The position numbers and the translations under genes were made by a program. Source: Streptomyces pilosus (GTDB lineage Bacteria > Actinomycetota > Actinomycetes > Streptomycetales > Streptomycetaceae). Taken from it: a DNA stretch of 64,000 nt. The stretch is from the NCBI RefSeq assembly GCF_014649835.1, contig NZ_BMTU01000009.1:240868-304867 (forward strand). The letters run 5' to 3'. Each line of letters begins with the position of its first letter. The stretch's first letter is position 1. This document shows positions 10,232 to 18,826 of this stretch, in pieces. The notes beneath the pieces were generated by a model. It worked only from the letters and a program-made list of their open reading frames with translations, had not been told where the DNA came from and did not search any database.

Positions 10232-11358
10232 CAGGGGCGTGCCCCGGCCGCCGTCCTCGGCTCCACGGGCACCGCCTGAGCGGGTACGGCAGCGAGCGCC
10301 GCCGCGGGCACCTCGCCCCGCTGCTGCGGCAGCGCCACCGGCAGCAGCGGGCGCGGGCCGGACACCACGGAGTAGTCCGCCCCGAGGAACGGCGGCGTCA
10401 TCTCGCCCGGGTCGTCCCCCAGCGCCAGCCGTACCGCGGCCCAGGGGACGTTCACCCCGCACAGGGACAGCTGGTGCAGCCCGCCCGCCGGCCGGGTGTT
10501 GACGTCCATGAGGACGGGCCGGTCGCCGAACATCCGGAACTGGATGTTCGACAGGTGGTGCAGACCGAAGCCCTCCGCGATCCGCCGGGCCGGCTCCAGC
10601 CACTGCTCGTGCAGCGTGAAGCCGCGGCGCCTGCCGTTCTTGGTGCGTCCCACGGCCAGCCGGATCCGGTTGTCGGGCCCGGTCAGACAGTCCACCGACA
10701 CCTCGGGCTGTTCCAGGCGCGGCATCACGAGCCAGTCCACCGGCTCCGCGGCCTGCCGCACCGCGTCCAGCGCCAGGCCGAGCGGCACGTACGGGCTCGG
10801 GAAGCCGCTCAGCTGCGCGAGCGAGAAGGGGTCGCGCGTGATCACACGGAAGCCCACTCCGCCCGCGCCGGACGCCGGCTTGAAGCACGCCCGGTGTCCG
10901 CGGCCTTCCAACTCCTCCACGGCCGCCAGGAGTTCGTCCGCGCTCCGCACCCGCCACCACGGTGGCACCGGGACGCCGATCGCCTGGACCGCCTCATAGG
11001 CGATCACCTTGTCCAGGAACACCGCGACCGCCTCGGGCGGCGGCGCCAGCAGCGCCGTGCCCACGGCCTCGAACTCGGCGCGGTGCGCCACGATCGCCGA
11101 CTGGTGCAGCCGGGGCACGAAGACATCGATGCCGCGCCGCTCGCACTGGGTGAGCGCGTACTCGACGTACGCCGCCGGGGTCAGCCCCTCGGGCTCCGGT
11201 TCCGCCGTGTCGGCGGCGGCGAGCACCGGGGAGTCGGGGTCGCCGTGCGTGGCATGGATCTCGACGGCCCGGTCGGCGGGATTCCGCCTCAGCTGATCGA
11301 TGAAGAACACGTTCTCCGCGTACGTGCGGTTGAGCCAGACGCGTACGCGAGAGACCAT
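10231..11358 (-). CDS. ATP-grasp superfamily protein
   Basis: The 375-residue protein has an N-terminal pre-ATP-grasp domain (VWLNRTYAENVFFIDQLRR; later VFVPRLHQSAIVAHR). An ATP-grasp core follows, with CFKPASGAGGVGFRVI as the ATP-clamping lysine/glycine loop, SVDCLTGPDNRIRLAVGRTK, and FGDRPVLMDVNTRPAGGLHQLS carrying the metal-binding Asp and Asn. The last ~40 residues are Pro/Ala-rich. Such enzymes join a carboxylate to an amine or thiol using ATP; the substrate is unknown. It is divergent from a metallophosphoesterase across 212 bp of lower-GC promoter DNA. Confidence 0.82.
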   Translation of the reverse strand: MVSRVRVWLNRTYAENVFFIDQLRRNPADRAVEIHATHGDPDSPVLAAADTAEPEPEGLTPAAYVEYALTQCERRGIDVFVPRLHQSAIVAHRAEFEAVGTALLAPPPEAVAVFLDKVIAYEAVQAIGVPVPPWWRVRSADELLAAVEELEGRGHRACFKPASGAGGVGFRVITRDPFSLAQLSGFPSPYVPLGLALDAVRQAAEPVDWLVMPRLEQPEVSVDCLTGPDNRIRLAVGRTKNGRRRGFTLHEQWLEPARRIAEGFGLHHLSNIQFRMFGDRPVLMDVNTRPAGGLHQLSLCGVNVPWAAVRLALGDDPGEMTPPFLGADYSVVSGPRPLLPVALPQQRGEVPAAALAAVPAQAVPVEPRTAAGARP

Positions 11359-11570
11359 GCGGGCCGCCTTTCACGGTTCGCGGGCAGGGCGCAGCGGCCC
11401 GTTGCCCGGGCAAGACGAAGAGGGGTCACCCGACCGCCCTGTGCGAAGGGCGCTTCACGGCGGTGGTGTCGGGGCGATCATACGGCTTCGGCGGAGAGGC
11501 CCGATACCACGCGAGGCAGCGACGAGTTGCTTGTTCCGGCGCCAAGGATGTGATCTCGTGAGGACGTTCG

Positions 11571-12461
11571 GTGACGGCTGAAGGGACCACGGGGATGTCA
11601 GGGACGCACGGCGGCGGACAGATGTGGGCGATCAGCGACCTGCACATCGGCTACGCCGAGAACCGTGCCCTGGTCGAAGCGATGCGGCCCGCCTCGGACG
11701 AGGACTGGCTGCTGGTCGCCGGTGACGTGGCGGAGACGGTCGAGGACATCCGCTGGGCGCTCAAGACCCTCGCCGGCCGGTTCGCCAAGGTCGTCTGGGT
11801 TCCGGGCAACCACGAGCTGTGGACCCACCCGAGCGACGCGGTCACGCTGCGCGGCGTCGCCCGCTACGACCACCTGGTCGAGCAGTGCCGCGACCTCGGA
11901 GTGGTCACCCCCGAGGACCCCTACCCCGTCTGGGAGGGCCCCGGCGGACCGGCGGTCGTGGCACCCCTCTTCCTGCTCTACGACTACTCGTTCCTGCCGT
12001 CGGGCTGCGCCACCAAGGACGAGGGGCTCGCGTACGCGCACGGCACCGGGATCGTCTGCACCGACGAGCACCTGCTGCATCCCGACCCGTACCCGACCCG
12101 TGAGGACTGGTGCCGGGCCCGGGTCGCCGGGACGGAGCGCCGGCTCGCCGAGGTGCCGGACGACCTGCCCCTGGTCCTCGTCAACCACTACCCGCTGCAC
12201 CGCCATCCCACGGAGGTGCTCTGGCACCCGGAGTTCGCCATGTGGTGCGGCACCGTGCTCACCGACGACTGGCACCGCCGGTTCCCCGTCCGCACCATGG
12301 TCTACGGCCATCTGCACATCCCCAGGACCACCTGGCAGGACGGGATCCGCTTCGAGGAGGTGTCGGTGGGCTACCCGCGTGAGTGGCGCAAGCGGGAGCG
12401 GCCACCGGGCCGGCTCCGGCGGATCCTGCCCGCGGAGCCCGGAGAGGACGGCGGACGGTGA
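11571..12461 (+). CDS. Metallophosphoesterase (calcineurin-like)
   Basis: A 296-residue calcineurin-type phosphoesterase with the expected metal-ligand blocks in order: SDLHIGY (Asp, His), LVAGDVAE (Asp), WVPGNHELW (Asn, His), VNHYPLH (His) and YGHLHIP (His-x-His). The GTG at 11571 is preceded by GAGGA at good spacing; an in-frame ATG at 11595 is the alternative start. Its stop overlaps the start of the phosphopantetheinyl transferase gene (GTGA), so the two are coupled. Phosphoesterases next to Sfp-type PPTases suggest pantetheine or CoA-linked metabolism, but that is inference. Confidence 0.88.
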   Translation: MTAEGTTGMSGTHGGGQMWAISDLHIGYAENRALVEAMRPASDEDWLLVAGDVAETVEDIRWALKTLAGRFAKVVWVPGNHELWTHPSDAVTLRGVARYDHLVEQCRDLGVVTPEDPYPVWEGPGGPAVVAPLFLLYDYSFLPSGCATKDEGLAYAHGTGIVCTDEHLLHPDPYPTREDWCRARVAGTERRLAEVPDDLPLVLVNHYPLHRHPTEVLWHPEFAMWCGTVLTDDWHRRFPVRTMVYGHLHIPRTTWQDGIRFEEVSVGYPREWRKRERPPGRLRRILPAEPGEDGGR

Positions 12462-13153
12462 TCGGGGACCTGCTGCCGCAGACGGTCGTCACCGTGGAGG
12501 CCTACGGCGACGAGGGCGCCGACGCTCCGCTGTACCCCGAGGAGGAGGCGCTGATCCGGCGGGCCGTCCTCAAACGCCGCCGGGAGTTCACCGCCGTGCG
12601 CTCCTGCGCCCGCCGCGCGATGGAGAAACTCGGCGTGCCGCCGCGGGCCGTGCTGCCCGGTGAGCGCGGCGCCCCGCGGTGGCCGGAGGGGCTGACCGGC
12701 AGCATGACCCACTGCCAGGGCTACTGCGCCGCCGCCCTGGTCCGCGCCGGGGACCTGGCGTCCGTCGGCATCGACGCCGAGGTGCACGGGCCGCTGCCCG
12801 AGGGCGTGCTGCCCTCCGTGGCCCTGCCCCAGGAGACCGAGCGGATCGCCGCGCTGGCCGGGGAGGTGCCCTCGGTGCACTGGGACCGGCTGCTGTTCAG
12901 CGCCAAGGAGGCGGTCTACAAGGCGTGGTTCCCGCTCACCGGGAAGTGGCTGGACTTCGAGGAGGCCGACATCGACCTCTTCCCCGACGACGGCGAAACC
13001 GCCCGGGGCGGTTTCCGCGCCGCCCTCCTCGTCCCCGGACCGCTCGTGGGCGGGCGCCGCGTGAGTCACTTCAGCGGGCGGTGGGCCGCGGGCGATGGTC
13101 TGATCGCGACGGCGATCGCGGTGCCGCACGGCGGGGCTCCGCCGGTTTCGTGA
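12458..13153 (+). CDS. 4'-phosphopantetheinyl transferase, Sfp type
   Basis: This enzyme transfers 4'-phosphopantetheine from CoA to carrier-protein serines of polyketide, peptide or fatty-acid synthases. The 231-residue product contains GSMTHCQGYCAAAL, the Mg-binding SVGIDAEVHGPL and the signature LLFSAKEAVYKAWFP with the FSxKEAxYK pattern. The GTG at 12458 overlaps the preceding stop by four bases. S. coelicolor carries an Sfp-type PPTase at what I recall as SCO6673, which fits the local gene order. It is not adjacent to a synthase gene, so it probably serves carriers encoded elsewhere. Confidence 0.93.
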   Translation: MIGDLLPQTVVTVEAYGDEGADAPLYPEEEALIRRAVLKRRREFTAVRSCARRAMEKLGVPPRAVLPGERGAPRWPEGLTGSMTHCQGYCAAALVRAGDLASVGIDAEVHGPLPEGVLPSVALPQETERIAALAGEVPSVHWDRLLFSAKEAVYKAWFPLTGKWLDFEEADIDLFPDDGETARGGFRAALLVPGPLVGGRRVSHFSGRWAAGDGLIATAIAVPHGGAPPVS

Positions 13154-13224
13154 GGTTTCGCCGGGACGGGAGCGCGGCGGGGCGTGGCGGGGGCGCGTAG
13201 GGCGGCTGCGGGTGGGTGGGGGCT

Positions 13225-13306
13225 GGTCGCGCAGTTCCCCGCGCCCTTGGGGTGTTGCGGGTGGGGTCGCCTTCGCGGTCGCGCGGTTCCCCGCGCTGCT
13301 GGGGCG
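13225..13306 (+). repeat. Two copies of a Streptomyces interspersed repeat
   Basis: Copies at 13225-13254 and 13277-13306 share the core GGTCGCGC(A/G)GTTCCCCGCGC followed by a short GGGG tract, 52 bp apart, in a G-rich run between the PPTase gene and a leftward small gene. GTTCCCCGCGCCCC-type repeats of this kind recur in Streptomyces intergenic DNA. Each copy can fold as GCGGGG...CCCCGC-like hairpins and may terminate convergent transcription here. Confidence 0.6.
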
Positions 13307-13392
13307 TCGAGGGTGGGGTTGCCTGCGACGACCCGCGTCTCCGGGGAGTGGGGGGCGGGGTTGTCCCGCCCCCCTCGTACGGAACGGCCGGG

Positions 13393-13629
13393 TTACCGCT
13401 CGGGGTGCCAGTCGCGCAGCATGCGGAAGAACTCCTCCTCGTTGCCCGTCAGACCCGCCCGGGCCAGCGCGGCCTCCGCCTCGGCGAGCACGGAGGGCGG
13501 AACGAGCGGCGGCGCGGGCGGGCCGGCCGGGCCGGACCGCGTGTCGAAGGCGGCGCGCACGGTGTGCAGCAGCCGTAGATAGGCCTGGACGGCGGTGCGC
13601 TCGCGGTCGGTCAGTACGGCGGTGGGCAT
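13393..13629 (-). CDS. Small conserved-looking hypothetical protein (78 residues)
   Basis: The ATG at 13629 with GGGGAG upstream gives a 78-residue mostly helical acidic/basic protein, starting MPTAVLTDRERTAVQAYLRLL, with a Pro-rich middle and ending EEFFRMLRDWHPER. The frame is open further upstream, but those codons look non-coding. No cysteines, membrane segments or catalytic motifs are visible, and I do not recognise a named family. It is convergent with the PPTase gene and lies downstream of the HTH/peptidase pair, 150 bp away. Confidence 0.6.
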   Translation of the reverse strand: MPTAVLTDRERTAVQAYLRLLHTVRAAFDTRSGPAGPPAPPLVPPSVLAEAEAALARAGLTGNEEEFFRMLRDWHPER

Positions 13630-13779
13630 CGCTCGGCTCTCCCCGTGTCGTGGTCGTCGGTACCACGCCCCCCGGACACTCAGGGGGCGGACCTCAAGCT
13701 TGCCGCCCACCACTGACAATCGGGTTGCCCGGCGCGACGGTTCGCCCGGCCGGCGGGGCTCGCACGCCGGGGCGCCCGG

Positions 13780-14337
13780 TCAGCTCCGCGGCCCCAGGTA
13801 CCCGAGCGACGCCCCGATCCGGCCCGCCAGATGATCCCGCTGTACCGGCGCGCGCAGCTCCGAACCGGCGAGCAGCGTCCGGCACTTGCTGGCCAGCAGC
13901 AGGCCGAACGCCTCGGCCTCCTTCTCCTCGGCGAGGTCGAAGCGGGTGCGTGCGGCGACCCTCAGGACGGTCGCCCGCAACGCTTCCTCGTCCGGCGCCG
14001 CGCCCAATAACCGGGTCGCGACCTCCGCCCCGGCGACATGACGGCCGCAGTGGCCCGCCTTCATGTGCCAGAGCTCATGGCCCAGGATCACCAACTGGTG
14101 GTCCGGCGCCGTGCGTTCCTCGACCACCACGAGGTCCTGCTCCGCCATGTCGAGCCACAGCCCGCTCGCCGTCCCCGGCGGGAAGGCGGCCGTGCGGAAC
14201 AGCACCGGCCGGCCCCGGCGCCGGCTCATCCCCTCGCACAGGGCGCCGTACAGATCGGCGGGCCGCGCCGGGACGGGAAGCGTCAGTTCCGCGACCAACT
14301 CGCCGCACAGGCGGCGCATCTCCCTACCGATGCCCAC
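13780..14337 (-). CDS. HExxH metallopeptidase-like protein (ImmA/IrrE-type, toxin-component-like) with a TTA codon
   Basis: The 185-residue protein carries LVILGHELWHMKAGHCG with the zinc-binding HELWH near residue 88, as in ImmA/IrrE peptidases and in Streptomyces proteins annotated as toxin component of a toxin-antitoxin system. It starts at a GTG (14337) 12 bp after the stop of the HTH regulator gene, so the two form an operon. Leu110 is encoded by TTA (14008-14010), the codon read by the developmental tRNA bldA. Full translation is therefore expected late in growth. A role in cleaving or sensing for the partner HTH protein is inferred from ImmA-type systems. Confidence 0.78.
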   Translation of the reverse strand: MGIGREMRRLCGELVAELTLPVPARPADLYGALCEGMSRRRGRPVLFRTAAFPPGTASGLWLDMAEQDLVVVEERTAPDHQLVILGHELWHMKAGHCGRHVAGAEVATRLLGAAPDEEALRATVLRVAARTRFDLAEEKEAEAFGLLLASKCRTLLAGSELRAPVQRDHLAGRIGASLGYLGPRS

Positions 14338-14349
14338 GGCTCTCCCCGC

Positions 14350-15006
14350 TCACGACTTGGGCCGCTGGACGCTCTCCAGGAGCATGTCCAGCCACTCCGC
14401 GACCTTGTCGCGGTGCTGGTCGGTGGGCAGCTGCGCGGCCCGCCAGGCGATGCCGCGCACCCCGTGGTCCTGGAGCAGCCGCTCCAGCGGGTCGTCGGCC
14501 ACCGCCGCCACCCCCCGCTCACGGTCGGCCAGCTTCTGCAACAGCTCCTGCTCCGTGTGCTGGAGGGCGCTCGTGAGGGCCTCGGGGTCCTCGGCGGTGA
14601 GGAACCCGGCGTGCACCCGGAAGAAACGCTGGATGGCGTCGCAGTGCTCCATGGTGGGCCGCCGGTCGCCGTTGATCAGCGCACCGGCCTGCTGGCGGGA
14701 CATGCCCGCACCGTCGGCGATCTCCTGTTGCGTGTACTTGCGGCCGTTCGGCTTCAGCCGGGTGCGGCGCAGCAGGTCCAGCCGCTGGAGGAACCTCGCC
14801 TGCACATCGGGCTCGCCGGCGTTCCGGCCGCCCAGCAGTGCCTTGACCACGGGCTCGGGGACACCGGAGGCGACGGACAGCCGGCCGACGTCGAAGACCT
14901 CCGCGTGCGGCACGTCGAGCCGGTCGGCGAGTGCGGTGACGCGGGCGACGACAGCCGGCAGCGCGGCCGTCGGCGCGGTGTCCGGACCCTCGAAGCCACC
15001 CGTCAC
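14350..15006 (-). CDS. HTH (XRE-like) transcriptional regulator paired with the HExxH protein
   Basis: The 218-residue protein has a Cro/CI-like helix-turn-helix in KYTQQEIADGAGMSRQQAGAL and NGDRRPTMEHCDAIQRFF (about residues 75-120). Its C-terminal half is helical. The GTG at 15006 follows GTAGGAGAT; the frame stays open far upstream, but that part is antisense to real genes. It is the first gene of a two-gene unit with the HExxH peptidase and divergent from an MmyB-like gene. A perfect 15-bp palindrome, CCGTGAACTTCACGG, lies 45 bp upstream of its start and is a natural autoregulatory operator. Confidence 0.8.
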   Translation of the reverse strand: MTGGFEGPDTAPTAALPAVVARVTALADRLDVPHAEVFDVGRLSVASGVPEPVVKALLGGRNAGEPDVQARFLQRLDLLRRTRLKPNGRKYTQQEIADGAGMSRQQAGALINGDRRPTMEHCDAIQRFFRVHAGFLTAEDPEALTSALQHTEQELLQKLADRERGVAAVADDPLERLLQDHGVRGIAWRAAQLPTDQHRDKVAEWLDMLLESVQRPKS

Positions 15007-15050
15007 CGAAAGATCTCCTACGTCTCTCACAGGCTTCTCACAAGCGATTG

Positions 15051-15065
15051 CCGTGAACTTCACGG
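15051..15065. promoter_or_regulatory. Perfect 15-bp palindrome upstream of the HTH gene
   Basis: CCGTGAA-C-TTCACGG is a perfect inverted repeat lying 45 bp upstream of the HTH regulator start. It is a likely operator for that regulator or its relatives. Confidence 0.5.
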
Positions 15066-15126
15066 AGACTAGCCGCTGGTTCGAACTCACATCCAGGTCT
15101 CGCCACAACTGTGGCCAATTTCGGCC

Positions 15127-15158
15127 GTCAACCGTCGTGGAATGCCACGATAGTTGAC
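15127..15158. promoter_or_regulatory. Long imperfect inverted repeat in the divergent promoter region
   Basis: Arms GTCAACCGTCGTGG and CCACGATAGTTGAC match at 12 of 14 positions around a 4-base centre. The right arm ends in TTGACA (15154-15159), a -35-like hexamer for the rightward MmyB-like gene, so a protein bound here would occlude that promoter. Confidence 0.45.
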
Positions 15159-15228
15159 ATGCCGCACGTCCGGGCACCAGGATCGGGGCCCGCGCCAGGG
15201 CCGCACAGGCAAGAGGGGTGACCTCCCG

Positions 15229-15888
15229 ATGGGATTTCAGGCAGAAGGGCAGCGGCCGGCGTCGCGGCCCGGCCCCGGGACCCCCGAGGCCCAGGCCTAT
15301 CTGCGGGACTACGCCGCTCTGCTGGAGGCGTCCCCCTTCCCCTCCCTGGTGCTGGACCACCGCTGGGACGTGCTGCTCACCAACACTGCTTTCCGGACAC
15401 TTTTCCAGGACGTGGAGCCGCACCCCACGGCGCTGCCCGCCGACAACTTCCTCCGGTTCGTCCTCTTCCACCCGGACGCCGCCACGGTCCTCGGTGACCA
15501 CGAGTCGAGCTGGTGCCTGCCGATGCTGGCCCACTTCGCCGACACCGTCGAGCGCCACGGCCACGACCACGAACTGCAGGCCATCCGCCGGGACATCGCC
15601 CAGGACCCGATCATGGAGGCCGCCTACCGGCACGGACTGCCGCACTGGCTCCGCACCGTCGGCGCGCGGGCGGCCGAACACGACGGCGCCGTACGCCCGC
15701 TGCTCCATCCCGACCCCCGCTGGGGCGTTACGGACTGCCGCATCGTCGTCGAGACGACCGGCACCCTCCAGGACATGGGCTGCACCCGGCTGACCCTCGT
15801 CCTGCGCGAGAGCCGCCGCAGGCCGGCCCGGCACCAGAGGCCCCACCGCGCCGCCTCCCACCTGCGCGTGGTCCACGCCGCCGACTGA
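15229..15888 (+). CDS. MmyB-like ligand-binding domain protein without HTH
   Basis: The 219-residue protein resembles the ligand-binding half of MmyB-type regulators: YAALLEASPFPSLVLDHRWDVLLTNTAFRTLF, then HPTALPADNFLRFVLFHPDA, and a C-terminal LTLVLRES. MmyB regulators normally carry an N-terminal XRE helix-turn-helix, and none is present here. The ATG at 15229 is chosen because upstream codons have no homology-like features; the spacing to GAGGGG is a little long. It is divergent from the HTH/HExxH pair, so this detached sensor domain may act on that separate HTH protein. That link is inference. Confidence 0.7.
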   Translation: MGFQAEGQRPASRPGPGTPEAQAYLRDYAALLEASPFPSLVLDHRWDVLLTNTAFRTLFQDVEPHPTALPADNFLRFVLFHPDAATVLGDHESSWCLPMLAHFADTVERHGHDHELQAIRRDIAQDPIMEAAYRHGLPHWLRTVGARAAEHDGAVRPLLHPDPRWGVTDCRIVVETTGTLQDMGCTRLTLVLRESRRRPARHQRPHRAASHLRVVHAAD

Positions 15889-15952
15889 ACCGCCCCGCAC
15901 CGACCCGGTTCGCACTGTTCCCCGACGGGGTGCTGTGTGACATAGTACTGGC

Positions 15953-17116
15953 GTGAGCGAGCCGCTGACCTGCGATGTCGTCGTGGTGGGCGCCGGGATG
16001 GTGGGCGCCGCCTGCGCCCTGTACGCGACCCGGGCGGGTCTCGAGGTGACCGTCGTGGACCGGGGGCACGTGGCCGGCGGGACGACCGGAGCGGGCGAGG
16101 GCAACCTCCTGGTCTCCGACAAGGCCCCCGGTCCCGAGCTCGAACTGGCCCTGCTGTCCACCCGCCTGTGGGCGCGGGAGGCCCGGGAACCGGGCGCGGC
16201 GGCGGAGTACGAGGCCAAGGGGGGCCTCGTCGTCGCCGAGACCCCCGAAGCCCTCGACCGCCTGCGGGAGTTCGCCGGCACCCAACGGGCCGCCGGGGTG
16301 AGCGCCGACCCCGTCCCCGCCGACCGGCTGCACGACCTCGAACCCCGGCTGGCGGCCGGCCTCGCCGGTGCCGTGCACTATCCGCAGGACGCCCAGGTCA
16401 TGCCCGCCCTCGCCGCCGCCCACTTCCTCCGCGCCTCCGGGGCCCGGCTGCTCACCGGCCGGGAGGTGACGCGGGTACTGCGCGCCCCCGACGGCACGGT
16501 GCGCGGCGTGCGCACCGACCGGGGCGACCTCCACGCCCCCGCCGTCGTCAACGCGGCCGGCACCTGGGGAGGCGAACTCGCCGAGCGTGCGGGGGTGTTC
16601 CTGCCCGTCCTGCCCAGACGCGGATTCGTCCTGGTCACCGAGCCGCTGCCGCCCCGCATCCGGCACAAGGTGTACGCCGCCGACTACGTGGCCGACGTGG
16701 CCAGCGACTCCGCGGCGCTGCAGACCTCCCCGGTGGTGGAGGGGACGGCCGCCGGACCGGTGCTGATCGGCGCCAGCCGGGAGCGGGTCGGCTTCGACCG
16801 GTCCCTGTCACTCCCTGCGGTACGCGCGCTGGCGGCCGGCGCGACCCGCCTGTTCCCGTTCCTGTCCCGCGTGCGGGCCCTGCGCACGTACGCGGGCTTC
16901 CGGCCCTACCTCCCCGACCACCTCCCCGCGATCGGTCCCGACCCCCGGGCGCCGGGCCTCTTCCATGCCTGCGGCCACGAGGGCGCCGGCATCGGCCTGG
17001 CCACCGGCACCGGACTGCTGATCGCCCAGGCGCTGACCGGGCGGACGCCCGGCCTGGACCTCACGCCCTTCCGGCCCGACCGCTTCCCCTGTCCGGCACA
17101 GGAGGCCGCGCCGTGA
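15953..17116 (+). CDS. FAD-dependent D-hydroxyproline dehydrogenase, beta-type (DAO-fold) subunit
   Basis: The 387-residue flavoprotein of the D-amino-acid oxidase fold starts with VVVVGAGMVGAACALYATRAG (FAD dinucleotide motif) and ends with the family block FHACGHEGAGIGLATGTGLLIAQALTG. The GTG start opens a six-gene operon with overlapping stops and starts. With the next two genes it forms the three-part HcnABC/hydroxyproline-dehydrogenase-like complex. That complex would oxidise cis-4-hydroxy-D-proline to pyrroline-4-hydroxy-2-carboxylate. The assignment rests on the operon partners (racemase-type epimerase and DHDPS-type deaminase) more than on this sequence. Confidence 0.82.
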   Translation: MSEPLTCDVVVVGAGMVGAACALYATRAGLEVTVVDRGHVAGGTTGAGEGNLLVSDKAPGPELELALLSTRLWAREAREPGAAAEYEAKGGLVVAETPEALDRLREFAGTQRAAGVSADPVPADRLHDLEPRLAAGLAGAVHYPQDAQVMPALAAAHFLRASGARLLTGREVTRVLRAPDGTVRGVRTDRGDLHAPAVVNAAGTWGGELAERAGVFLPVLPRRGFVLVTEPLPPRIRHKVYAADYVADVASDSAALQTSPVVEGTAAGPVLIGASRERVGFDRSLSLPAVRALAAGATRLFPFLSRVRALRTYAGFRPYLPDHLPAIGPDPRAPGLFHACGHEGAGIGLATGTGLLIAQALTGRTPGLDLTPFRPDRFPCPAQEAAP

Positions 17117-17412
17117 ACCCACTGGAACGCGCCGGGGCACGCCCCGGACCCGCCTTCGAGGTCACCTTCGACGGCCGGCCGATCGAGGCGCTGCCCGGCC
17201 GCACCGTCGCCGCGGTGCTGTGGGCCGCGGGCATCACCTCCTGGCGCACCACCCGGGGCGAGGGGCGCCCGCGCGGGGTGTTCTGCGGGATCGGGGTGTG
17301 CTTCGACTGCCTGGTGACCGTCAACGGCCGCCCCGGCCAACGGGCCTGCCTGGTCCCGGCGCGCCCCGGCGACGTGATCCGCACCGAGGAGGGGACGGGC
17401 CGTGCGCACTGA
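17113..17412 (+). CDS. Small (2Fe-2S)-binding subunit of the D-hydroxyproline dehydrogenase
   Basis: The 99-residue protein has the HcnA-like ferredoxin fold. FEVTFDGRPIEALPGRTVAAVL leads into the cluster-binding sequence FCGIGVCFDCLVTVNG and later GQRACLVPA, giving four cysteines in the C-x4-C-x2-C...C plant-type pattern. It starts at a GTG overlapping the preceding stop (GTGA) and itself overlaps the next gene by 11 bases. It is the electron-transfer subunit between the two flavoproteins. Confidence 0.85.
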   Translation: MNPLERAGARPGPAFEVTFDGRPIEALPGRTVAAVLWAAGITSWRTTRGEGRPRGVFCGIGVCFDCLVTVNGRPGQRACLVPARPGDVIRTEEGTGRAH

Positions 17413-18826
17413 CCTCGCGGTGATCGGCGCCGGCCCGGCCGGGCTCGCCGCCGCCCTCGCGGCGTCCGCGCGCGGCGTACGCGTCGTCCTCGTCGACGCG
17501 GCGCCGGAGCCGGGCGGGCAGTTCTACCGGCAGCCCGCACCCGGGCTCCGCGCGCGGCACCCGGAGGCACTGCACCACCAGTGGCGCGCCTGGACCCGGC
17601 TGCGGGACGGACTCGCCGCGAGCCCCGTACGCGTCCTGGCGGACCACCACGTGTGGTGCGTGGAGCGGGAGTCCGGAGGACTGACCGTGCACGCGCTGCG
17701 CGGCCCGGAGCAGGAGCGGTCCGTCGAGGTGCGCGCCGCCGCCGTGCTCCTGGCCACCGGCGGGTACGAGACCGTCCTGCCCTTCCCTGGCTGGACCCTC
17801 CCCGGTGTCGTGACCGCGGGCGGCGCTCAGGCCATGCTCAAGGGCGGCCTCGTCGTCGCGGGCGGCACCGCCGTGGTCGCCGGCACCGGACCGCTGCTGC
17901 TTCCGGTGGCGACGGGGCTCGCGGCGGCGGGCGTGCGGGTCGCCGCCCTGGTGGAGTCCGCCGACCCGCGGCGTCTGCTGCGGCACGCCGGAGCATTGGC
18001 CCGCAAGCTGCCCGAGGGCGCCGGGTACGCGGCCCGGCTGCTGCGGCACGGCGTCCCGGTCCTCGCCCGCCACACCGTCCTGCGCGCCCACGGCGGAGGC
18101 ACCTCCCGCCCGGGCGGGGCCGGGCGCGGGGGAGACCGCCTGACCGGCGTCACGGTCGCCGCCCTCGACGGCCGTGGCCGCGTCCGGTCCGGCACCGAAC
18201 GCCTGCTGCCCTGCGACACCCTCGCCGTGGGGCACGGCATGCTTCCGCACACCGACCTCGCCGAGGGCCTCGGCTGCCGGCTCGACGGACGCCGCGTGGC
18301 CGTCGACGCCGAACAGCGCACCGACGTACCCGGCGTCTGGGCCGCGGGCGAGTCCACCGGTGTCGGGGGTGCCGCTCTCGCCCTCGCCGAAGGGCACATC
18401 GCCGGCCGCTCGATCGCCGCCCGGCTGCGCGGCACCGCGCCGGACCCGGGGGAGTGGGCACCCGCCGCCGGGGTCCGCGCCCGGATGCGCTCCGTCGCGG
18501 CCGCCCTGGAATCGGCCTGGGCCCCGCCCGCCCGCTGGACCGACCGGGTCACCGACGACACCGTGGTCTGCCGCTGCGAGGAGGTCACCGCGGGCGCCGT
18601 CCGCGAGGCACTCGCCCTCGGCGCCGGCGACACCCGCACCGTCAAGCTGCTCAGCCGGGCCGGGATGGGCTGGTGCCAGGGACGGATGTGCGGACCGGCC
18701 GTCGCCGGACTCACCGGATGCGAACCCACCCCGTCCAGCAGCCCGTTCGCCCGGCCCGTCCCCCTGGGCGTGCTCGCCGACGGGCACCGGGCGCACGAAG
18801 ACCGGACCGAGGAAGGACCCTCATGA
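17402..18826 (+). CDS. NAD(P)/FAD oxidoreductase, alpha-type subunit of the D-hydroxyproline dehydrogenase
   Basis: A 474-residue pyridine-nucleotide-disulfide-type flavoprotein with the N-terminal FAD motif LAVIGAGPAGLAAALAASARG, a PGGQFYRQPAPG block typical of HcnB, and a second nucleotide motif near VVAGTGPLLLPVATGL. A C-terminal BFD-like [2Fe-2S] domain carries VCRCEEVTAGAV and GWCQGRMCGPAV (four cysteines). The GTG at 17402 overlaps the previous gene, and its TGA overlaps the next ATG. Together the three subunits would pass electrons from the D-imino acid donor to an unidentified acceptor. Confidence 0.85.
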   Translation: MRTDLAVIGAGPAGLAAALAASARGVRVVLVDAAPEPGGQFYRQPAPGLRARHPEALHHQWRAWTRLRDGLAASPVRVLADHHVWCVERESGGLTVHALRGPEQERSVEVRAAAVLLATGGYETVLPFPGWTLPGVVTAGGAQAMLKGGLVVAGGTAVVAGTGPLLLPVATGLAAAGVRVAALVESADPRRLLRHAGALARKLPEGAGYAARLLRHGVPVLARHTVLRAHGGGTSRPGGAGRGGDRLTGVTVAALDGRGRVRSGTERLLPCDTLAVGHGMLPHTDLAEGLGCRLDGRRVAVDAEQRTDVPGVWAAGESTGVGGAALALAEGHIAGRSIAARLRGTAPDPGEWAPAAGVRARMRSVAAALESAWAPPARWTDRVTDDTVVCRCEEVTAGAVREALALGAGDTRTVKLLSRAGMGWCQGRMCGPAVAGLTGCEPTPSSSPFARPVPLGVLADGHRAHEDRTEEGPS

